In this document: positions 60,573 through 64,000 of the stretch, in pieces | Layout: each line of letters starts with the position of its first letter | Numbering within the stretch: position 1 is the first letter of the stretch | Source of the DNA: Mesorhizobium sp. B2-4-15 | Lineage (GTDB): Bacteria; Pseudomonadota; Alphaproteobacteria; Rhizobiales; Rhizobiaceae | Direction: 5' to 3' | Assembly: GCF_006658505.1 (NCBI RefSeq) | Contig: NZ_VFUZ01000023.1 | Location: 1 to 64,000, forward strand | Length of the DNA: 64,000 nt | The notes under the pieces: model-generated | Seen by the model: only the letters and a program-made list of their open reading frames with translations | The model's database searches: none | What the model was told of the DNA's origin: nothing | Made by a program: the position numbers and the translations under genes

Positions 60573-61888
60573 CGGCGCGCGCGATCATCATCGGCGCGCC
60601 GCGCTCCGGCTCGGGCAAGACCAGCGTCACCATCGGCATTCTGCGCGCGCTCGCCCGGCGCGGCCTGAAGGTGCGCGGCGCCAAATCCGGTCCCGACTAT
60701 ATCGATCCCGGCTTCCACACTGCCGCCACGGGTCTTTCCGGCGTCAATCTCGACAGCTGGGCGATGCCGCCCTCGCTGCTCAACGCGCTGGCCGCACAGG
60801 CAGCCGACGATGCCGATTTCGTCATCCTCGAAAGCGCCATGGGCCTGTTCGACGGCATTCCGGCCGCGCCGGGGTGCACCGGCTCGGCCGCCGATCTCGC
60901 CCGGCTCTACGGCCTGCCGGTGCTGCTGGTGCTCGATGTTTCTGGCCAATCGACCACGGCGGCGGCCGTCGCCAAAGGGTTTGCCACTTACGACCCGGAT
61001 GTGCGCATGGCCGGCGTCGTGCTCAACCGGCTGGGCAGCGAGCGCCACCGGCGGCTGTCCGGCGACGCGATCGAGGCAATCGGCCTGCCCGTGGTCGGCG
61101 CCATCCTGCGCGACCCCTCGCTCAATCTGCCCGAGCGCCATCTCGGCCTCGTCCAGGCCGGCGAATATGATGACCTGATGGCGCATCTCGACAGGCTGGC
61201 CGATATGGCGGAGAAGTCGCTCGATCTCGATGCCGTCATGGCACTGGCAACGCCGCTGAATCCGGCAGTTGGCGATTTCGCCGACGCGCTGCAGCCGCCT
61301 GGCCAACGCATCGCGCTGGCCGAGGACGCCGCCTTCACTTTTCTTTACCCGCATGTCGCCGCCTATTGGCGCAAGGCCGGCGCGGAAATCGTTCCGTTCT
61401 CGCCGCTCGCCGACGAAGCGCCGGGCGATGATTGCGATGTCTGCTGGTTGCCCGGCGGCTATCCCGAGCTTCATGCGGGGCGGCTCGCCGCCGCAGCGAA
61501 CTTCCGCGCCGGAATGGTTCATTTCGCGGAGGCGAAGCCCGTCCATGGCGAGTGCGGTGGCTTCATGGTGCTTGGGGAAGCGCTGGAGGATGCCTCCGGC
61601 GAAACGCATCGCATGCTGGGCCTGCTTGGCCACGCCACCAGCTTTGCCAGGCGGAAGATGAACCTCGGCTATCGCGAGGCGCGGCTGCGTGCGGACTGTC
61701 CGCTGGGTCCGCAAGGCGCGCTGATCCGTGGCCACGAATTCCACTATGCCCAGATGACGGCCACCGGCAATGACGAATCGCTGGCCGACCTCGCCGATGG
61801 CCAGGGCAATCCGATCGGCGCTTCCGGCTACCGGCGCGGCCATGTCAGTGGCACCTTCTTCCATGCGATAGCGAGGGCTGGCGCGTGA
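60569..61888 (+). CDS. cobB: Cobyrinate / hydrogenobyrinate a,c-diamide synthase CobB
   Basis: The 439-residue amidotransferase amidates carboxylates a and c with glutamine and ATP. The N-terminal CbiA domain has IIGAPRSGSGKTSVTIGILRALARRG (about 6-31) and GPDYIDPGFHTAATG; the C-terminal class I-like glutaminase has the nucleophile in GECGGFMVLGEALED (about 329-343) and a final His/Glu pair near VSGTFFHAI. It overlaps cobA by four bases. Confidence 0.95.
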   Translation: MTARAIIIGAPRSGSGKTSVTIGILRALARRGLKVRGAKSGPDYIDPGFHTAATGLSGVNLDSWAMPPSLLNALAAQAADDADFVILESAMGLFDGIPAAPGCTGSAADLARLYGLPVLLVLDVSGQSTTAAAVAKGFATYDPDVRMAGVVLNRLGSERHRRLSGDAIEAIGLPVVGAILRDPSLNLPERHLGLVQAGEYDDLMAHLDRLADMAEKSLDLDAVMALATPLNPAVGDFADALQPPGQRIALAEDAAFTFLYPHVAAYWRKAGAEIVPFSPLADEAPGDDCDVCWLPGGYPELHAGRLAAAANFRAGMVHFAEAKPVHGECGGFMVLGEALEDASGETHRMLGLLGHATSFARRKMNLGYREARLRADCPLGPQGALIRGHEFHYAQMTATGNDESLADLADGQGNPIGASGYRRGHVSGTFFHAIARAGA

Positions 61889-62661
61889 AGCTTCCAAATC
61901 TGACCCTTTCGCCCCGGCAGATTTTCGACGATGTCGCGCTCTGCCTGGTGTTTTTCACTCGCCTGCCCCTGCCCGTCCTAGACTTTCGCGGCCGTGGCCT
62001 CGCCGCCGCGATCTGGGCCGCACCGATTGCCGGCGTCGTCGTCGGCCTGATCGGCGCCATCGTCTTTGCCACGGCGGAACGGTTTGGCCTTGCCATGGGG
62101 CCGGCGGCCGCCCTTGGCCTCGTCTCAACCGTCATCACCACAGGCTGCCTGCATGAAGACGGACTGTCGGATGTCGCCGACGGTTTCGGCGGCGGCAAGT
62201 CGCGTGGCCGCAAACTCGAGATCATGCGCGACAGCCGCATCGGCGCCTACGGTGCGGTGGCTCTGGCCCTGTCGCTGCTGACCCGCTGGAACGTGCTTTC
62301 GGAATTCGCCGACCCCACACAGGCGCTCTTTGCCCTTGTGGCTGCCCACGCCGCCTCGCGCGGCCTGCTTGGCGCCTTCATGCATCTCTTGCCGTCGGCT
62401 CGGTCCGACGGCCTGTCGGCCGGCGCTGGCCCTGTCTCGCTCGACACCGCCATTGCCGGCGCCGTGCTTGGCGCGATTCCCCTGCTCCTGCTCGGCCCCG
62501 GCGGCGCCATCGCCGCGCTGATCCTGCTTGGCCTGCTGTTTGCCGCGTTCCACGCCCTTTGCCTCAACCAGATCGGTGGCCAGACCGGCGACACGATCGG
62601 CGCCCTGCAACAGGTGAGCGAAATCGCGGTGCTTCTCGTCGCTTCCGTTGCCCTTTCCTGA
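61885..62661 (+). CDS. cobS: Adenosylcobinamide-GDP ribazoletransferase CobS (CobV in Pseudomonas denitrificans naming)
   Basis: The 258-residue integral membrane enzyme joins alpha-ribazole to adenosylcobinamide-GDP, making cobalamin. It has several helices and the family segments FFTRLPLP (about 23-30), ITTGCLHEDGLSDVADGFGGGKSRGRKLEIMRDSRIGAYGAVAL (about 86-129) with the metal-binding acidic residues. The start is GTG overlapping cobB. This CobS is not the ATPase subunit of the cobaltochelatase, which shares the name. Confidence 0.94.
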   Translation: MKLPNLTLSPRQIFDDVALCLVFFTRLPLPVLDFRGRGLAAAIWAAPIAGVVVGLIGAIVFATAERFGLAMGPAAALGLVSTVITTGCLHEDGLSDVADGFGGGKSRGRKLEIMRDSRIGAYGAVALALSLLTRWNVLSEFADPTQALFALVAAHAASRGLLGAFMHLLPSARSDGLSAGAGPVSLDTAIAGAVLGAIPLLLLGPGGAIAALILLGLLFAAFHALCLNQIGGQTGDTIGALQQVSEIAVLLVASVALS

Positions 62662-62685
62662 TTCTCTTTTGGAGACCTTGCCCCC

Positions 62686-63696
62686 ATGCCCTTCAATTCC
62701 CTCGATGAATTGCGCGAAGCCTGCCTTGACCTACCCGCCGGCAGCGATGCCGCGGCAAACGCGGTTGCCCGCCGCCAGGACACGCTCACCAAGCCGCAAG
62801 GCAGCCTCGGCCGGCTTGAGACCATCGCCGCATGGCTGGCGCGCTGGCAGGGCCGCGACATGCCGAAACTCGACCGGGTGAAGGTGTTCGTCTTCGCCGG
62901 CAACCACGGCGTCACCGCGCAGGGCGTGTCGGCCTATCCGTCGGAAGTCACCGTGCAGATGGTGGCGAATTTCGCCGGCGGCGGCGCCGCCATCAACCAG
63001 CTCGCCCGCATCGCCGGCGCCGAACTCGACGTCATACCGCTCGATCTCGACCATCCCACCGGCGACTTCACGCAAGTGCCGGCCATGGACGAGAAGGCAT
63101 TCCTTGCCGCCGTCTCGGCCGGCTATGACGCGGTGACAAAAGACCTCGACCTCGTCTGCTTCGGCGAGATGGGCATCGGCAACACCACGCCGGCCGCCGC
63201 CATTTCGGCGGCGCTGTTCGGCGGTGGCGCGGAAAAATGGACCGGACGCGGCACCGGCGTCGACGATGCCGGCCTGAAGCGCAAGGTGGTGGCCATCGAA
63301 GCCGGCCTGAAGCGCCACGCCGCCGCCCTCGCTGATCCGCTGGGCGTCGCCGCCGCCCTTGGCGGGCGCGAACTCGCCGCGATCTTTGGCGCCACGCTGG
63401 CCGCACGGCATCTGGGCATACCCGTGCTGCTCGACGGCTTCGTCTGCACCGCCGCGGCCGCTCCGCTGGCAAGACTGCATCCGACCGGGCTCGCCCACAC
63501 CATCGCCGCCCACGTCTCGGCCGAATCAGGCCACCGAGGCCTGCTCGAAGCGCTTGGCCTGCCGCCGCTGCTCGATCTCGGCATGCGGCTCGGCGAAGGC
63601 TCCGGCGCCTGCCTCGCCGTCAACATCGTCCGCTCGGCGCTGGAGTGCCATGCCAGGATGGCAAGCTTTGCCGAGGCTGGTGTTTCGGAGAAATAG
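62686..63696 (+). CDS. cobT: Nicotinate-nucleotide--dimethylbenzimidazole phosphoribosyltransferase CobT (CobU in Pseudomonas denitrificans naming)
   Basis: The 336-residue enzyme makes alpha-ribazole-5'-phosphate from dimethylbenzimidazole. It has TKPQGSLGRLETIAAWLARWQG (about 34-55), VFVFAGNHGVTAQGVSAYPSEVTVQMVANFAGGGAAINQLAR (about 66-107), GEMGIGNTTPAAAI (about 163-176) and the catalytic Glu in GEGSGA (about 304-309). TTGGAGA lies upstream. It ends the operon; the gap to map holds no clear terminator. Confidence 0.95.
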   Translation: MPFNSLDELREACLDLPAGSDAAANAVARRQDTLTKPQGSLGRLETIAAWLARWQGRDMPKLDRVKVFVFAGNHGVTAQGVSAYPSEVTVQMVANFAGGGAAINQLARIAGAELDVIPLDLDHPTGDFTQVPAMDEKAFLAAVSAGYDAVTKDLDLVCFGEMGIGNTTPAAAISAALFGGGAEKWTGRGTGVDDAGLKRKVVAIEAGLKRHAAALADPLGVAAALGGRELAAIFGATLAARHLGIPVLLDGFVCTAAAAPLARLHPTGLAHTIAAHVSAESGHRGLLEALGLPPLLDLGMRLGEGSGACLAVNIVRSALECHARMASFAEAGVSEK

Positions 63697-63770
63697 GCTC
63701 AGGCGGGAAAGGCGGAATCGGCGCTAACGATGCCACGGAAAAGAGCATTGCTTTCCGATTCGGCCGGTTT

Positions 63771-64000
63771 CTAAGCCGCGTTTTTCAGCGCGGCTAGTTC
63801 GTCAGGGCGCAGCGTCAGCACCGATACGCCGGAAGCCGTAACGGCGACGGTGTGCTCGAACTGCGCGGAAAGCGACCCGTCTCTCGTCACGACAGTCCAG
63901 CCGTCAGCCTCGGTTCTGACAGTCCGCCGGCCTCGATTGAGCATCGGCTCGATCGTGAAGACCATGCCCTCGCGGAGCACGAGACCGGTTCCCGGCTTTC
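63771..64000 (-). CDS. map: Methionine aminopeptidase, type I, 3' part
   Basis: The frame is open to the window's right edge and encodes the last 75 or so residues of MAP: KPGTGLVLREGMVFTIEPMLN (with the metal-binding Glu in TIEPM), then VVTRDGSLSAQFEHTVAVTASGVSVLT with the second metal Glu in QFEHT. The protein removes initiator methionine from nascent chains. The beginning lies outside the window. It converges on cobT. Confidence 0.93.
   Translation of the reverse strand, partial: KPGTGLVLREGMVFTIEPMLNRGRRTVRTEADGWTVVTRDGSLSAQFEHTVAVTASGVSVLTLRPDELAALKNAA

Noticed and set aside
1..64000. Insertion sequence, prophage or integrase genes
   Set aside because: No transposase, integrase or phage structural gene was recognised anywhere; the repeats are short palindromes without coding capacity.

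Overview
The window is GC-rich DNA from an alphaproteobacterium of the order Rhizobiales. Gene order (cobO-cobU-cbtA-cbtB; lolD-lolC-proS-DUF1467-mce-rnj-birA-nuoN..A; the oxygen-dependent cobW-N-G-H-I-J cobalamin operon), the short prolyl-tRNA synthetase and the families of short palindromic repeats point most strongly to Mesorhizobium or a close Phyllobacteriaceae relative. The assignment rests on recognition of proteins and synteny, not on a database search.

Layout. (1) 0-2.4 kb, minus strand: a cobalt-uptake and corrinoid-salvage unit (cbtB, cbtA, cobU, cobO) behind a cobalamin riboswitch with a visible promoter. (2) 2.6-8 kb: an MFS transporter, a DUF1624 membrane protein coupled to an isoprenylcysteine methyltransferase-like protein, a MerR regulator and the magnesium channel MgtE. 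(3) 8.2-16.2 kb, plus strand: a LuxR-type regulator with a degenerate receiver domain, then sgaA, mcl, mtkA, mtkB and ppc, the C4 half of the serine cycle. (4) 16.3-21.7 kb: a patchy region with an unrecognised lower-GC gene beside tRNA-Leu(GAG), lipB, an SRPBCC-M50 protease fusion, a 28-residue membrane peptide behind a triple GTTC SOS box, a TPR protein and a GYD-domain protein. (5) 21.8-29.1 kb, minus strand: lolD, lolC, proS, a small-RNA candidate, DUF1467, mce, rnj and birA. (6) 29.3-45.9 kb, minus strand: all 14 complex I genes (nuoA to nuoN) plus three extra genes: a four-helix-bundle (23S intervening-sequence type) gene between nuoC and nuoD, a helix-hairpin-helix protein between nuoF and nuoG that shares a domain with the long tail of NuoE, and a 69-residue two-helix membrane protein between nuoH and nuoI. 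(7) 46.2-63.7 kb: a YcaQ-like DNA glycosylase, then a second cobalamin riboswitch and the aerobic cobalamin operon (DUF1636, cobW, cobN, cobG, cobH, cobI, cobJ, cobL, cobE, cobM, cobA, cobB, cobS, cobT), with cobK on the opposite strand. The 3' end of map enters from the right edge.

How the genes work together. Both cobalamin loci carry B12-sensing leaders, so cobalt uptake, corrin-ring synthesis and nucleotide-loop assembly should fall together when B12 is sufficient. The serine-cycle genes fix bicarbonate onto PEP and turn malate into acetyl-CoA plus glyoxylate, which sgaA aminates. B12-dependent mutase chemistry served by mce links the two themes.

The most unusual features are three long palindromic elements lying in frame inside cobN (two) and cobG (one) and translated as part of the proteins, in the manner of Rickettsia palindromic elements; the SOS-box-controlled 28-residue membrane peptide; a second riboswitch whose expression platform appears to place the Shine-Dalgarno inside a terminator-like hairpin; and a four-helix-bundle gene bounded by inverted GTAGTGA-type repeats inserted in the nuo operon.
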